64,000 bases of DNA from DATMRF01 sp035566435 (lineage in GTDB: Bacteria; Verrucomicrobiota; Verrucomicrobiia; Limisphaerales; UBA8199): the NCBI GenBank assembly GCA_035566435.1, contig DATMRF010000083.1:1-64000 (forward strand), given 5' to 3'. This document shows positions 41,205 to 50,851 of the stretch, piece after piece. Position 1 is the stretch's first letter, and every line of letters begins with the position of its first letter. Below the pieces are notes generated by a model that worked only from the letters and a program-made list of their open reading frames with translations, made no database searches and was not told where the DNA came from. The position numbers and the translations under genes were made by a program.

Positions 41205-41313
41205 ACAAAATCCCTCTATTTCACTCCATTCGGCTAAATTACACTCCATTGGGGAGGAGAACGAGAAACATCATAATCAGCCCATAAAACAGGGCTTTTT
41301 AGGGGGTTTGAAG

Positions 41314-41389
<76 letters not shown>

Positions 41390-41887
41390 GGACGGCCAGA
41401 CAGTATCTCAGGGGATCACCGCTCGGCAAGAGCTAAAAGCTCGCAGCCTGTTAATAAGAGGAGGGGGCGCAGACTGTGCAGCCGCGCCCCCAGCGCGGGG
41501 CGAGAGGGCGGAAGCCGACCTGCCCCACGCCACAGTCAATTTCCAGGACTCGACTCCGGCCCGCAATTCAGCAAAATACTGAATTTTGTCAGGGTTGTAA
41601 GGGACAGGCCTTGGAGAGGCTTGGTGGGCTGAGTGCGTTTGACTTTGGGCAGACGTTCTGGGCAACCGATGGAAGCAGTGCACGTTTTCAGGTTCCAGGT
41701 TGCAAGTTGAAGGTTGAAAGCCGGTTGAGCTCGAATGTTTCCTGGCCATTGTAGGCGCCGACGTGAGGAGGCGAGGGGGCAACCGACGCTGCCGGAATCT
41801 CGCCTCCTTACGTCGGCGCCTACAGCGTGCACCGGGTGAATCCGTGCTTGCCCCGATTCGACAAAACACCTATCACCGAAACCGGCC
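41390..41887. other. Gap between tRNA-Phe and the fucosidase gene
   Basis: No gene. It contains GGTTGCAAGTTGAAGGTTGAAAG (41697-41720), a member of the family found at 19.3 and 24.3 kb, and then a long inverted repeat (41750-41824). Confidence 0.6.
41750..41824. repeat. 26-bp inverted repeat with a 23-base loop
   Basis: TGTAGGCGCCGACGTGAGGA... (41750-41775) pairs with ...TCCTTACGTCGGCGCCTACA (41799-41824) in 25 of 26 positions, the single exception being a G-T wobble. It ends 64 bases before the fucosidase start. The size and near-perfect symmetry fit a short palindromic mobile element or a very strong hairpin. Confidence 0.85.
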
Positions 41888-43471
41888 ATGAAACTGCACA
41901 CTATTCTCGTCGTTCCGCTGGCTGCACTCTTGACTTCATCACCCGGGCATTTACCTGCTGCCGAGCCGGCAAAGCCTCTGGCGCTTCCGATCGCGCCGGG
42001 CCCGTTCCAGGCGACGATGGATTCACTCACCAATTACCATTGTCCGGAGTGGTTTCGGGACGCCAAATTTGGCATCTGGGCGCACTGGGGACCGCAGGCG
42101 GTCCCCATGGATGGCGACTGGTATGCCCGCCACCTGTATGTCCAGGGCAACGCCCAATACAAGGACCATCTCGAACATTATGGCCACCCGTCCACGAACG
42201 GTTACAAAGACATCATCCCGCTCTGGAAAGCGGAGAAATGGGACCCTGAGCGTTTAATGACGCTCTATCAGCGGGCCGGCGCGCGTTACTTTGTCAGCAT
42301 GGGCTCGCATCACGACAACTTTTTCCTTTGGAACTCGAAGCTGCACCGCTGGAATGCCGTTCAGATGGGACCGCACCGTGATGTCGTCGGCGAGTGGCAG
42401 AAAGCCGCGAAAAAGCGCGGGTTGCGGTTTGGGGTTTCCGAGCACCTCGGCGCCAGCTTCACGTGGTTTCAGGACAGCCATAAGTCCGATCAGACCGGAC
42501 CGCTTGCCGATGTGCCGTACGACGGCGCCGACCCGAAGAACCGGGACCTGTACCATTTTCCAGCCGAGCCAGGCGATACCGCTTGGTACAGCACCAATCC
42601 GCGCTGGCAGCAAATGTGGTTCGATGAAATCAAAGAGTTGGTGGACGGCTATCATCCCGATCTGCTCTACACCGACGGCGGGGTGCCTTTCGGAAACGAA
42701 GTGGGCCGCCACTTGATCGCCCACCTCTACAACGCGGACGCCGCCCGCCACCACGGCCAGGCCGAGGTCGTTTATACGTGCAAGCAAAAGTCCGAGGGCC
42801 GCTGGGTCGAAGACCTGGAACGCGGCGTGATGCCGGGCATCAACCCGTATCCGTGGCAGACCGACACCTCGATTGGCGACTGGTTTTACAATCGCAACTG
42901 GAAATTCCGCCCCGTTAGCTGGAACATTCACATGCTCGTCGATATCGTGAGCAAAAACGGCAATCTGCTCCTGAACGTCGTTCAGCGGCCGGATGGCTCG
43001 CTCGACCCTGAAGTCGAACAAATGCTGCGCGAGATGGCGGATTGGATCGCCATCAATGGTGAGGCGATTTACGGCACCCGTCCGTGGCTGGTTTATGGCG
43101 AAGGTCCGGTGCGGACTAAAGGCGGCCACTTTAAGGAAGACTTCAAATACACCGCCAGCGATATCCGGTTTACGACAAAAGGCAAAACGCTTTACGCTAT
43201 CGCGCTGGGCTGGCCCGAAGAGGGCCGGCTCACCATCAAATCTCTCGCCCGGCCGGCGGGCGGACCCGGCTCCAAAGTGACGAAAGTCAACCTTCTCGGC
43301 TACAAAGGCAAACTGGACTGGACGCAAACCGCAACCGGCCTGGTCGTGAGCTTGCCGGCGCAGAAAGTCTCCGAGTACACGTGCGCGTTGAGAATCAACG
43401 GCACCGAGCTGAAAGCCGCTCCAGTAGCAGAGGAAACTTCCCTTGTGCAGCCCGATGCGCAGGGCAATTAA
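41888..43471 (+). CDS. Alpha-L-fucosidase, glycoside hydrolase family 29
   Basis: Exported enzyme that removes alpha-linked fucose. Signal peptide 1-24. The GH29 barrel starts WFRDAKFGIWAHWGPQAVP, with YFVSMGSHHDNFFLW, LRFGVSEHLGASF and the catalytic nucleophile Asp263 in LLYTDGGVPF. Close to the end of the catalytic domain is KNGNLLLNVVQRPDGSLDPE, and a C-terminal beta-sandwich follows (VRTKGGHFKEDFKYTASDIRF). 527 residues, complete. Possibly the first gene of the second carbohydrate block; it has a stem-loop after its stop. Confidence 0.95.
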   Translation: MKLHTILVVPLAALLTSSPGHLPAAEPAKPLALPIAPGPFQATMDSLTNYHCPEWFRDAKFGIWAHWGPQAVPMDGDWYARHLYVQGNAQYKDHLEHYGHPSTNGYKDIIPLWKAEKWDPERLMTLYQRAGARYFVSMGSHHDNFFLWNSKLHRWNAVQMGPHRDVVGEWQKAAKKRGLRFGVSEHLGASFTWFQDSHKSDQTGPLADVPYDGADPKNRDLYHFPAEPGDTAWYSTNPRWQQMWFDEIKELVDGYHPDLLYTDGGVPFGNEVGRHLIAHLYNADAARHHGQAEVVYTCKQKSEGRWVEDLERGVMPGINPYPWQTDTSIGDWFYNRNWKFRPVSWNIHMLVDIVSKNGNLLLNVVQRPDGSLDPEVEQMLREMADWIAINGEAIYGTRPWLVYGEGPVRTKGGHFKEDFKYTASDIRFTTKGKTLYAIALGWPEEGRLTIKSLARPAGGPGSKVTKVNLLGYKGKLDWTQTATGLVVSLPAQKVSEYTCALRINGTELKAAPVAEETSLVQPDAQGN

Positions 43472-43840
43472 GCGATCAACCTGCGTTTCATCAAATGAAG
43501 CAGGACCGCCGGCTAAGAGTCTGGGCGCGCCACGGTTTTGAAACGAGAAGCGGGCGAGGGCTGTTACGCCTCCGCCCGCTTACCTTACCGAGCGCCTGAG
43601 GGGGTACTGGCACGTTGCCTGGATGCCAGTTCAGGCGCTGACACACAATCCGTTCTGTCGAAGGAACATGATGTCTGTGCGGCAGGTCCGCCACTAGGAG
43701 ATTCCTAGGGTGTAAGCATGGTCGAGAACGCCCGCCGTGCAATACCAGCGGTGCACCAGAATAAGGTCAGCTCCGTGGCACAGAAAGTCACTATCCGGGA
43801 TGAACTTTTCGTAACCCGTCGCAGTCCCGGCTAACGACCA
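43472..43840. other. Gap after the fucosidase
   Basis: Beyond the stem-loop at 43548-43581 there is no frame with coding character. Convergent genes on both sides, so no promoter is expected. Confidence 0.6.
43548..43581 (+). terminator. Stem-loop after the fucosidase gene
   Basis: AAGCGGGCGAGGGC (43548-43561) and GCCTCCGCCCGCTT (43568-43581) can form a stem of about 14 pairs with two mismatches and a six-base loop. There is no U-tract, so a Rho-independent role is unsure. Confidence 0.45.
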
Positions 43841-45082
43841 TCAACTACTAACCGTTCCCAGCGCCGCTTCGTACATCGCCACCACGTTGGCGGGCGGCAC
43901 GTCCGCCAGGATGTTGTGGACCTGCTGAAAGACGTACCCGCCGCCGGGCTGCCAGATGTCCAGCAGGCGCCGCACGTGGTCGCGCACCTCTGCGGGTGTG
44001 CGCTGGATGAGCACGTCGCGCGTGTCGCAGCCGCCGCCCCAGAAGGTCAGTTGCCCGCCAAAATCACGCTTCAGCCCCTCCGGTTCCATCCCCCGGCAAG
44101 TGATCTGGACCGGGTTAATCGCATCCAGGCCGGCCTCGATGAGGTCGGGCAATAATTCACGGACGCCGCCGCAGGAGTGGAGTTGGATCTTCAGATGGGG
44201 CGCGCGCTCTTTGACCGTTTGCCACATCACGCGCTCGCGTGGCTTGAAATACTCGCGATACATCGCCGGCGAAACCTGCGGCCCGGACTGCATCCCCAAA
44301 TCATCGCCGAACAGAATAATGTCGATGTGCGGTCCCACCGTCCGGAGGAAGCGCTCAAGGTTGCGCAGGTGAATCTCCATCAACGTGTCCAGGAAGCGGT
44401 GCGCGCGTTCCGGTTCGCTCGCCAGCAGCATGAAGAAATTGTCGTTCCGGTAAAACCATTGTCCCAACTCGAGCAGGTTTCCGCCGAACAGTCCGATGAT
44501 CGCGCGGTCGGTATTTTGCCGGAGCCGTCGCGCTCCTTCGCTCAGCAGCTTTTCGCCGTCAGGTCCCGTGGTGATTGGCCCCGGCGGCGAACCCACTGCC
44601 GACCACATGCACTCGGACAATTCGTCTTCGAGCCGTCCGAGGTCCTCGTGTTCAAGGAACGGGTAATTGGCCTGCTCAAAATACCAGACCCCTTCCGGCA
44701 TGCGGGCGATTATCTTGCGGCCCGGTTTTGACAGCAGAACCCAATCGCCCTGCTCGCGCTCCGGCCGGGCCCACACCGGCATTAGACAAGGCGTTCCGTC
44801 GGGCAGAACCCAGTCCGTCCAATACTTGTCGTCCAGGGCAAAGGCGCGTCCGAGTTCAACCGTGTCCACTTGGAATCGCTGCAGCACATCCTCATCGACA
44901 ATGGCGAGTTGTTGAACCGGGTCGTAGACGCGAATGGGTCTCTTGGGAAGGCCGAGGAACTCGCGGAGCCGCGCGTAGGCCATCGCTGCGATGCCCGACG
45001 AGCGGTGGCCCGACAGATCGATCGGGATCCGGTCCGGTTCCTGGTGATTGAGAGTTGCGAGGACTCTTTCGCGCGGTGTCAT
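43841..45082 (-). CDS. Uroporphyrinogen decarboxylase-like / methylcobamide methyltransferase family
   Basis: A 413-residue TIM-barrel protein of the UroD superfamily. Members outside heme synthesis mostly transfer methyl groups between cobamide, demethylation substrates and coenzyme M. Seen here: MTPRERVLATLNHQEPDRIP at the start (typical of the family), FGDDLGMQSGPQVSPAMYREY, and HSCGGVRELLPDLIEAGLDA, with a His-x-Cys likely to bind zinc. HemE-specific arginine loops near the N-terminus are not obvious, so a role in porphyrin synthesis is unlikely. Homologues often lie in polysaccharide loci of Verrucomicrobia, possibly acting on methylated sugars; that is inference. Confidence 0.8.
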   Translation of the reverse strand: MTPRERVLATLNHQEPDRIPIDLSGHRSSGIAAMAYARLREFLGLPKRPIRVYDPVQQLAIVDEDVLQRFQVDTVELGRAFALDDKYWTDWVLPDGTPCLMPVWARPEREQGDWVLLSKPGRKIIARMPEGVWYFEQANYPFLEHEDLGRLEDELSECMWSAVGSPPGPITTGPDGEKLLSEGARRLRQNTDRAIIGLFGGNLLELGQWFYRNDNFFMLLASEPERAHRFLDTLMEIHLRNLERFLRTVGPHIDIILFGDDLGMQSGPQVSPAMYREYFKPRERVMWQTVKERAPHLKIQLHSCGGVRELLPDLIEAGLDAINPVQITCRGMEPEGLKRDFGGQLTFWGGGCDTRDVLIQRTPAEVRDHVRRLLDIWQPGGGYVFQQVHNILADVPPANVVAMYEAALGTVSS

Positions 45083-45496
45083 GGTGCATTTCCGGTTTCT
45101 GCGTTGCCGGTGCCCGGGGAGACTGCAACTCCAGGGTCTCCATGTCAAAGTCAATCCCCCGTTTGCGTCGTGGGATTGGAACCCCACTCCTCTGACGCGC
45201 GGTCGGCATAACTGGGCTTCATCCCCGCCTGATTTTGTCAATGACTCATAGGTAAGGTGGCCACTCACAGCAACATGTCGTCCCGATCGTTGGCCCCGAA
45301 TATGCTGCTATTTCCTTGGCCGCTTCCAAGCGGCTGTGTTGTGGTGCGGCGGGCGGCGACCCGCAAGGTTTCTTGGGTTGACCTTAGCTGGTGCCGCCCG
45401 CCATTTCTATTTGCTATTCTTGCGCTCTTTGCGCTTCAATCCATCTCATCCATTAGTCCACCAATCCATCAATCCAACCATCCTCCCCCCCCTCCC
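45083..45496. other. Divergent gap between the UroD-like and TIM-barrel genes
   Basis: About 410 bases with no gene. Positions 45419-45440 (CTTGCGCTCTTTGCGCTTC) and 45452-45478 (CCACCAATCCATCAATCC) are dispersed repeat pieces; the second is the reverse of the GATTGGTG array at 8.1 kb. A long plus-strand frame (from 45257) runs through it without start or coding signals. Confidence 0.55.
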
Positions 45497-46324
45497 ATGT
45501 CCACCATCCGTCTCGGCATCAACCTTGAATTCGTCCGCCACCAGGACAAATCCTTCGAATGGGGCGTGGACAAAGCCGCCGCTCTGGGCTACACGCACGT
45601 CGAACCGATGGTCCACTGGGGCCGTGAACTTCTCAGCGAAGCTGGGTACTTCCACAGCGTTTCCATGCTTGACGACCCGTTACGCGTGCGACGCGCGTGC
45701 GAGAAGGCCGGTGTTAAACTCTCCGGCCTGTCCTCGCATACGCCATTGTGCAAACCAGAAATCGGCACTGAGTATCTGAAGCAGGCGATTCGTTTCGCCG
45801 CCGAATGCGGCGCGCCCGTGGTCAACACGGACGAAGGGCCAAAGCCCAAATGGACGAGCGAAGCGGAGGATTTCACGTTGATGCGCTACACGTTGATGGT
45901 GGCCTCGAAACTGGCCGAACCTCGCGGCATTCTCATCGGGCTCGAGTGCCATCAGCAGTACAGCAAACACCCTGACGGCCTCGACCGGATTTACCGGCTC
46001 GTCAAGAGCCCTAGCATCGGGATCAACTTCGACACCGGCAACGCCTTCCTCTGCGGACACGACCCCTATCAGTGGCTGCGTCGCGTGGTGAAGCGCCTGG
46101 TGCACCTGCACGCAAAGGATATCTCAGTTCAGCAATCAGGAACCGAGCGCGGTAAAGTGACGGGCACTCCTGTCGGCTGTGCCTGCGGCGATGGCGTGAT
46201 CGATTGGGCGAAAGTCATCCGTATCATCCGTAAAGGCTGCCCGCGCGAGATCGTCCTCTCGGTCGAATGCGGCACCGTCGAGCAAGCCGAGCGGTCCATT
46301 AAACATCTGCGGAAATTGCTTTAG
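45497..46324 (+). CDS. Sugar phosphate isomerase/epimerase-like TIM barrel (AP endonuclease 2 fold)
   Basis: A 275-residue xylose isomerase-like TIM-barrel protein of the kind that isomerises or epimerises sugars. Start MSTIRLGINLEFV; the metal-site region includes HVEPMVHWG, VNTDEG, ILIGLECHQQYS, NFDTGNAFLCG, LHAKDIS and LSVECGT. The Glu/Asp/His set fits a divalent-metal enzyme. No signal peptide, so it acts in the cytoplasm. It lies between the UroD-like gene (divergent) and a TrpB-like gene downstream (131-nt gap). Exact reaction unknown. Confidence 0.8.
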   Translation: MSTIRLGINLEFVRHQDKSFEWGVDKAAALGYTHVEPMVHWGRELLSEAGYFHSVSMLDDPLRVRRACEKAGVKLSGLSSHTPLCKPEIGTEYLKQAIRFAAECGAPVVNTDEGPKPKWTSEAEDFTLMRYTLMVASKLAEPRGILIGLECHQQYSKHPDGLDRIYRLVKSPSIGINFDTGNAFLCGHDPYQWLRRVVKRLVHLHAKDISVQQSGTERGKVTGTPVGCACGDGVIDWAKVIRIIRKGCPREIVLSVECGTVEQAERSIKHLRKLL

Positions 46325-46455
46325 ACGGGGCGGGGACGGCCACGTCCCCGTGCTGCAATTGGTCCCGATCGTCCGCGGACCAATCTGCGTGACGAAAGGT
46401 GAGTGATTCACTAAGGTTTGCGCGCTCGTGTCACATAACCTGAATCCGACTTACC

Positions 46456-47757
46456 ATGCAAACTCGTTTCGATCTAACCCAAGCCGACATTCCCAAGACC
46501 TGGTATAATTTGCTCGCTGATTTTCCCGAACCGCTTCCACCGCCGCTGCATCCCGGCACTAAGCAGCCCGTGCCGCCAGAGGCCCTGCTGGCGATCTTTC
46601 CCGAAAACCTCGTCAAGCAGGAGATGAGCTCTGAGCGCTGGATCGAGATTCCGGAGCCGGTGCGGGAAATCTATGAGCTCTGGCGTCCGACGCCCTTGTT
46701 GCGCGCCGTCCGCTTCGAAAAGGCCCTGCAAACCCCGGCGCATATCTACTACAAGTATGAAGGCGTGAGCCCGGCGGGCAGCCACAAGGTCAACACCTCG
46801 GTCGCCCAGGCTTACTTTAATAAGCAGGCCGGCACAAAACGCCTCGCCACCGAAACCGGGGCAGGGCAGTGGGGCGCGTCCCTTGCGATGGCCTGCAAGT
46901 TGTTCGCGTTGGAGTGCAACATCTACATGGTCAAGGTCAGCTATCAGCACAAGCCCTATCGCCGAATGCTGATGCATACCTGGGGCGCGACGGTGCATCC
47001 CAGCCCCAGCGACCAGACCGATTATGGCCGCAAGTTGCTGGCCGAAGACCCCCAATGCCCGGGCAGCCTTGGCATCGCCATCAGCGAGGCGATCGAAGAC
47101 ACCGCCAAACATCCGAACACCAAGTACTCCCTGGGCAGCGTGCTCAACCACGTTTGCCTGCACCAAACCGTCATTGACCAGGAAAGCATCAAACAAATGG
47201 AGTTGGCGGGCGAGGAACCCGACGCGATCTTCGCCTGCTGCGGCGGCGGCAGCAACTTCGCTGGACTGGTGTTTCCGTTCTTGCGAAAGAAAATCACGGA
47301 GAAGAAGAAATACCGGATTGTCGCCGTCGAGCCTTCGGCGTGCCCGTCACTGACCAAAGGCGAGCTGCGCTACGATTTCGGAGACACGGCGGAGACCACG
47401 CCGTTGCTCATGATGTACACCCTGGGCCACAAGTTCATGCCGCCTTCAATTCATGCGGGCGGCCTGCGTTACCCCGGCATGTCCCCTATGGTCAGCCACG
47501 CCCTCAAGCTGGGGCTGATCGAGGCCGAGGCGTACCATCAAACCAAAGTCTTCGAGGACGCGACGCTCTTCGCCCAAACGGAAGGCATCGTGCCGGCGCC
47601 GGAATCCGCCCACGCTATCTCCGCAGTCGTCGAGGAGGCAAAGAAAGCGCGCGAAGCCGGGCGCAAACGCGTGCTCCTGTTTAATCTTTCCGGTCACGGG
47701 CTCCTGGATCTCAGCGCCTACGAAACCTACCAGACCGGCAAACTGCAGGATGTTTGA
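46456..47757 (+). CDS. TrpB2-type tryptophan synthase beta-like protein
   Basis: A PLP-dependent beta-replacement enzyme. PLP-Lys111 lies in GSHKVNTSV; ATETGAGQWG and the phosphate-binding CCGGGSNFAG are clear. The long N-terminal segment (PLHPGTKQPVPPEALLAIFP) and the C-terminal EGIVPAPESAHAI identify the TrpB2 branch, which differs from canonical TrpB and often occurs without trpA. 433 residues. No trpA or trp genes are seen. It may make tryptophan directly from serine and indole, for example indole salvage; this is inferred from the subfamily. Confidence 0.9.
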   Translation: MQTRFDLTQADIPKTWYNLLADFPEPLPPPLHPGTKQPVPPEALLAIFPENLVKQEMSSERWIEIPEPVREIYELWRPTPLLRAVRFEKALQTPAHIYYKYEGVSPAGSHKVNTSVAQAYFNKQAGTKRLATETGAGQWGASLAMACKLFALECNIYMVKVSYQHKPYRRMLMHTWGATVHPSPSDQTDYGRKLLAEDPQCPGSLGIAISEAIEDTAKHPNTKYSLGSVLNHVCLHQTVIDQESIKQMELAGEEPDAIFACCGGGSNFAGLVFPFLRKKITEKKKYRIVAVEPSACPSLTKGELRYDFGDTAETTPLLMMYTLGHKFMPPSIHAGGLRYPGMSPMVSHALKLGLIEAEAYHQTKVFEDATLFAQTEGIVPAPESAHAISAVVEEAKKAREAGRKRVLLFNLSGHGLLDLSAYETYQTGKLQDV

Positions 47758-47768
47758 AAACGGCCTCC

Positions 47769-50700
47769 TCAATAACGCACAATAACCACGGCTTTTCCGA
47801 TGCTTCCAGGCAGCTCCACCCAGTCGCCCGAGAAGTGGCTCCACGCCTTGTCGTTAACCGTTACCGAACGGAACGGCTGCTCGTTCGGTGTGCGAAAACG
47901 CAACCGAACCCGCTCCGGCGGATTGCGTGTGGGCCCCTCCAGCTCAGCCGCGATCTCACTCTGCCCTGCGGTGTAACTCACGCTCGTTTGACCAAAATAA
48001 GTAGCGGCCCGTCGCAGCCCGCATTTCCGGCCCGGCTCGAGCCACCCGCGCGGCACGGCCTGGCCGAGCAGCAAGTCGTCGCCCTGTTCGCGCACGAAGA
48101 TTTGCCGCAGCCACCCGCAAGCGTTCGCCTCGTCCGACGTCTTGAAATGGTCGCCGCGCCAATCGCCCATGTTCGGCAGAGCGTGCTCCGTGTTCATATG
48201 GACATCGGAAAAATGGCTGACCGCGATAGCATTGAACATAGCCCGCAATGCCGGTTTCACGTCGTCGCGGTAAAGGTAAGGCTCAACGTCCAGCAGCAGG
48301 CAGGCCTGCATCGACATGCCCCCGCGACCGAACCAGTATTTGTCGAAATTATCGAGCGTGTAGCCATACTGATTCGAGAGGTAGAGATTGTCTTCGTAAT
48401 CTTTCAGAATCCATTCCGCTTCGGGCGAACGCGCATCCAGGGCGCCGGTGATGAGGAGGTGGAGGGCGCCTTCGAGGGTTTCGCAAATCCAGCCGAAGCT
48501 CCGGCCCCGACGATGCACCTGCGAAGGGAAATGAGGAACAGCAGTGCCATCGCGCAGCCGCACCACGGGCGAGCGCTGGGCGGCCGCGCGGAAATTGGCA
48601 AGCAGGTGGGCGTGGAATTCGTCCGCCGCCCGGCGGATGCGTTCCGCTTCGGGGTGATGGAGTTGCTCCAGCGCCCAGGCCGCCGAGTCGAGTCCGCGCC
48701 ACGTGTAACAACTCGTGGAGAGCCACGTCCACCAGTCGCCGATGTCTTCCAGGCTGCCGGCGGGTAAGAGACCGCGTTCGAGGGGGTGCCGCTGAGGTGT
48801 GCGCCGGGTCTCACGGATGATCCAATCAGCGCCGGCCAGAATTCCTGGCGTGGCCCTGTGCAACCAGGTTTGGTCTCGCGTGAAGCGGTAGTGTTCGGCG
48901 AGGCACCAAAGAATCCAGCCGTGGTGCTGGTTGTAACCGCCGGCCTCGTAGCCGCCCGCCCCGTAAAGGACCCCAGCTTGCGAGCCGAAGTCGCCGGGGA
49001 GGCCAACCGTGCCCTGGTAATAAAGCCAGGCATCCAAACACTCCTGCGCTTCGCGGTGGTAGCCCCGCCGGTCCAGATCAACCACCATCATGCAGGATTC
49101 GTTGCCGTACGCGCCATAGGCGAACGACCCGACGCGCGCGAACCGCCTCGTGCTGTTCGGCTCGCGCTCGCAATTGATTAGCATGTGCGAGGCTTCTGCG
49201 CGGTAAAACTCATTGAGGATTGGTTCGGGCGTGTTTAGCTGCGCGCTTTCGTCAAGCCGTCGCCGCCAGTACCCGGCCACGGCCGTCCGTTCGTTCTCGA
49301 AGTCCAACCGGGCCAGAGCCTCGCTCTCGGCTTTTTCTGTTAGCACGAGGTATGGGATTTTGATGACCATCCTCTTCGACTCCCCGGGTGCCAGGGTCCA
49401 TTTCCACGCGAGCACATCTCCTTCGGTGGCGGGTTTGTCCCCAGCCACGACCTGACCGCGCAGGTGGTCGCCTTTCCAGACAAACCCAGATTCGTCCACA
49501 CGCAACGGTTGTGGTGCCTCCGCGGCCCGATAACTCAAGGGCAGGGAAACGACCTGCGGTGTCGTTGAGGCGTTCGTGTACACGAGCTGTTGCATACAAA
49601 CCGCAGGGCTATCAGCGGGAGGAACTTCGCCGTCTGCATGAGTGCCGCCGAGTTCGGTGACGAAGGCGGTTTGGACGATTCTGACCCCGTCCCTTTCCCA
49701 GGTGGTCTCGCAAATCGGGAGAGTGTCCTCCTGGAGAGCCCGCCCGGTGGGGACAGCCGCCAGACCAAATCCGAATCGCGCCGGTGCGGGCTCGAGCTTG
49801 AGCCGGGCCGTGTCCTTTCCGGGACGAACTTGCAGATAATGATCGTTCAGCCTGAATCGTACATCGCCGCCGGCCTCCAACAGGAAACGCTGGCGTCCGC
49901 CGTCGAGGCCGAGCGGGAAGTAAATCCTCGATTTCTTGGGCGGCATGTTCGTCCACGCGGACCGCCAGGTTTGCTCGGGCAAGCCGGCCACGCGGTCGTA
50001 CAGGGTCTGACTCCCGCGTGACTTCTGCTCCGCCGCCACCGCGGCGTACTCGCGAGCGTCGTCTGCGGGCAACGCCGCGACGCCGAACTCCGGTAGAAAG
50101 AGCGGCCCGGTTGCCAGGTCGTCAATTCTGACTGTGAAAACGTTGCTGCCATTGCGAACGGTGAGCAGCGTGCGGTCGAATGTATTTGGGTCGGGATTGG
50201 CGGCGCCCTGCAAAGATACCAGCGAGGCGACGGGGGACGTGCTTTCGCAGGCCTTCACTTCTCCATTGAACGCTTCCAGCTTCAGGTTCCGGGCCGGCGG
50301 GTCCTTCCAAACTAAACGGGTTTGCCGCGGTTCCATGCTCGAATCGGTGAACGCTTCAATGCGCGTGACTTTGGGCACCGTTTCATCGGAAGCCAAACGC
50401 AATTTCAACGTGAATCGGAACTCGGCCGGGTAATCCTTCAGTTGCGGAAATTCTTTCGCATTCACCGCGCGGAACGTGAACGTGAGGTTTGTGCCATTCG
50501 TGCTTGCCTCGGTGTCGGCGACCCGCCAGCCGCCGCGATGCCAATTGCCGAGTTCCATCCAGCCGACCTCGCCGCCGCCAGGCTCGCGATCCTTGGGCAG
50601 GTGTTGTTCGGGCCAGCGGCTGCCCCAGTATTCGAGGCGCACTGTGTCCGCCGTCGGCGCGAGACGTTCGAAGTGCACCACAACGCGATGGATTTCGCGC

Positions 50701-50843
50701 GGGTCTTCCCACAACACGCCGTTGCCTCCGGACAGTGGCAGACCGAACGGCGCGGCGTCGAACGAGGCCGCCCTGACGTGCGGATTTAGCCAGCCCAACA
50801 ATGCTAGCGCGAATATTTCAAGCCCACGACCGTGCCGCGACAC
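47769..50843 (-). CDS. Large secreted six-hairpin glycosidase-like protein
   Basis: A roughly 1,020-residue exported protein. The start is ambiguous. I chose the GTG at 50843, because it puts a proper signal peptide (GLEIFALALLGWLNPHVRA) at the N-terminus. The frame also stays open to 51035, through a palindromic repeat. N-terminal half: beta-rich, with VRLEYWGSRWPEQH and TNLTFTFRAVN segments. C-terminal half: an (alpha/alpha)6-like barrel with ERGLLPAGSLEDIGDWWTWL, FGWICETLEGALHLLI and a GGMSMQACLLLD segment. The catalytic residues cannot be named. Probably a glycosidase acting with the GH29, GH36 and GH10 enzymes nearby. Confidence 0.65.
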   Translation of the reverse strand: MSRHGRGLEIFALALLGWLNPHVRAASFDAAPFGLPLSGGNGVLWEDPREIHRVVVHFERLAPTADTVRLEYWGSRWPEQHLPKDREPGGGEVGWMELGNWHRGGWRVADTEASTNGTNLTFTFRAVNAKEFPQLKDYPAEFRFTLKLRLASDETVPKVTRIEAFTDSSMEPRQTRLVWKDPPARNLKLEAFNGEVKACESTSPVASLVSLQGAANPDPNTFDRTLLTVRNGSNVFTVRIDDLATGPLFLPEFGVAALPADDAREYAAVAAEQKSRGSQTLYDRVAGLPEQTWRSAWTNMPPKKSRIYFPLGLDGGRQRFLLEAGGDVRFRLNDHYLQVRPGKDTARLKLEPAPARFGFGLAAVPTGRALQEDTLPICETTWERDGVRIVQTAFVTELGGTHADGEVPPADSPAVCMQQLVYTNASTTPQVVSLPLSYRAAEAPQPLRVDESGFVWKGDHLRGQVVAGDKPATEGDVLAWKWTLAPGESKRMVIKIPYLVLTEKAESEALARLDFENERTAVAGYWRRRLDESAQLNTPEPILNEFYRAEASHMLINCEREPNSTRRFARVGSFAYGAYGNESCMMVVDLDRRGYHREAQECLDAWLYYQGTVGLPGDFGSQAGVLYGAGGYEAGGYNQHHGWILWCLAEHYRFTRDQTWLHRATPGILAGADWIIRETRRTPQRHPLERGLLPAGSLEDIGDWWTWLSTSCYTWRGLDSAAWALEQLHHPEAERIRRAADEFHAHLLANFRAAAQRSPVVRLRDGTAVPHFPSQVHRRGRSFGWICETLEGALHLLITGALDARSPEAEWILKDYEDNLYLSNQYGYTLDNFDKYWFGRGGMSMQACLLLDVEPYLYRDDVKPALRAMFNAIAVSHFSDVHMNTEHALPNMGDWRGDHFKTSDEANACGWLRQIFVREQGDDLLLGQAVPRGWLEPGRKCGLRRAATYFGQTSVSYTAGQSEIAAELEGPTRNPPERVRLRFRTPNEQPFRSVTVNDKAWSHFSGDWVELPGSIGKAVVIVRY

Positions 50844-50851
50844 CAGCGTCC

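Noticed and set aside
41087..41313. A second tRNA next to tRNA-Phe
   Set aside because: No cloverleaf can be drawn from the flanking bases; the sequence is repeat copy and AT-rich filler.
42254..43327. A 357-codon minus-strand frame opposite the fucosidase
   Set aside because: The plus-strand GH29 catalytic region is clear and the antisense has no recognised motif.
45257..45496. N-terminal extension of the TIM-barrel gene to 45257
   Set aside because: The added residues are Pro/Ser-rich and derive from dispersed repeats; the family starts at MSTIRLG.
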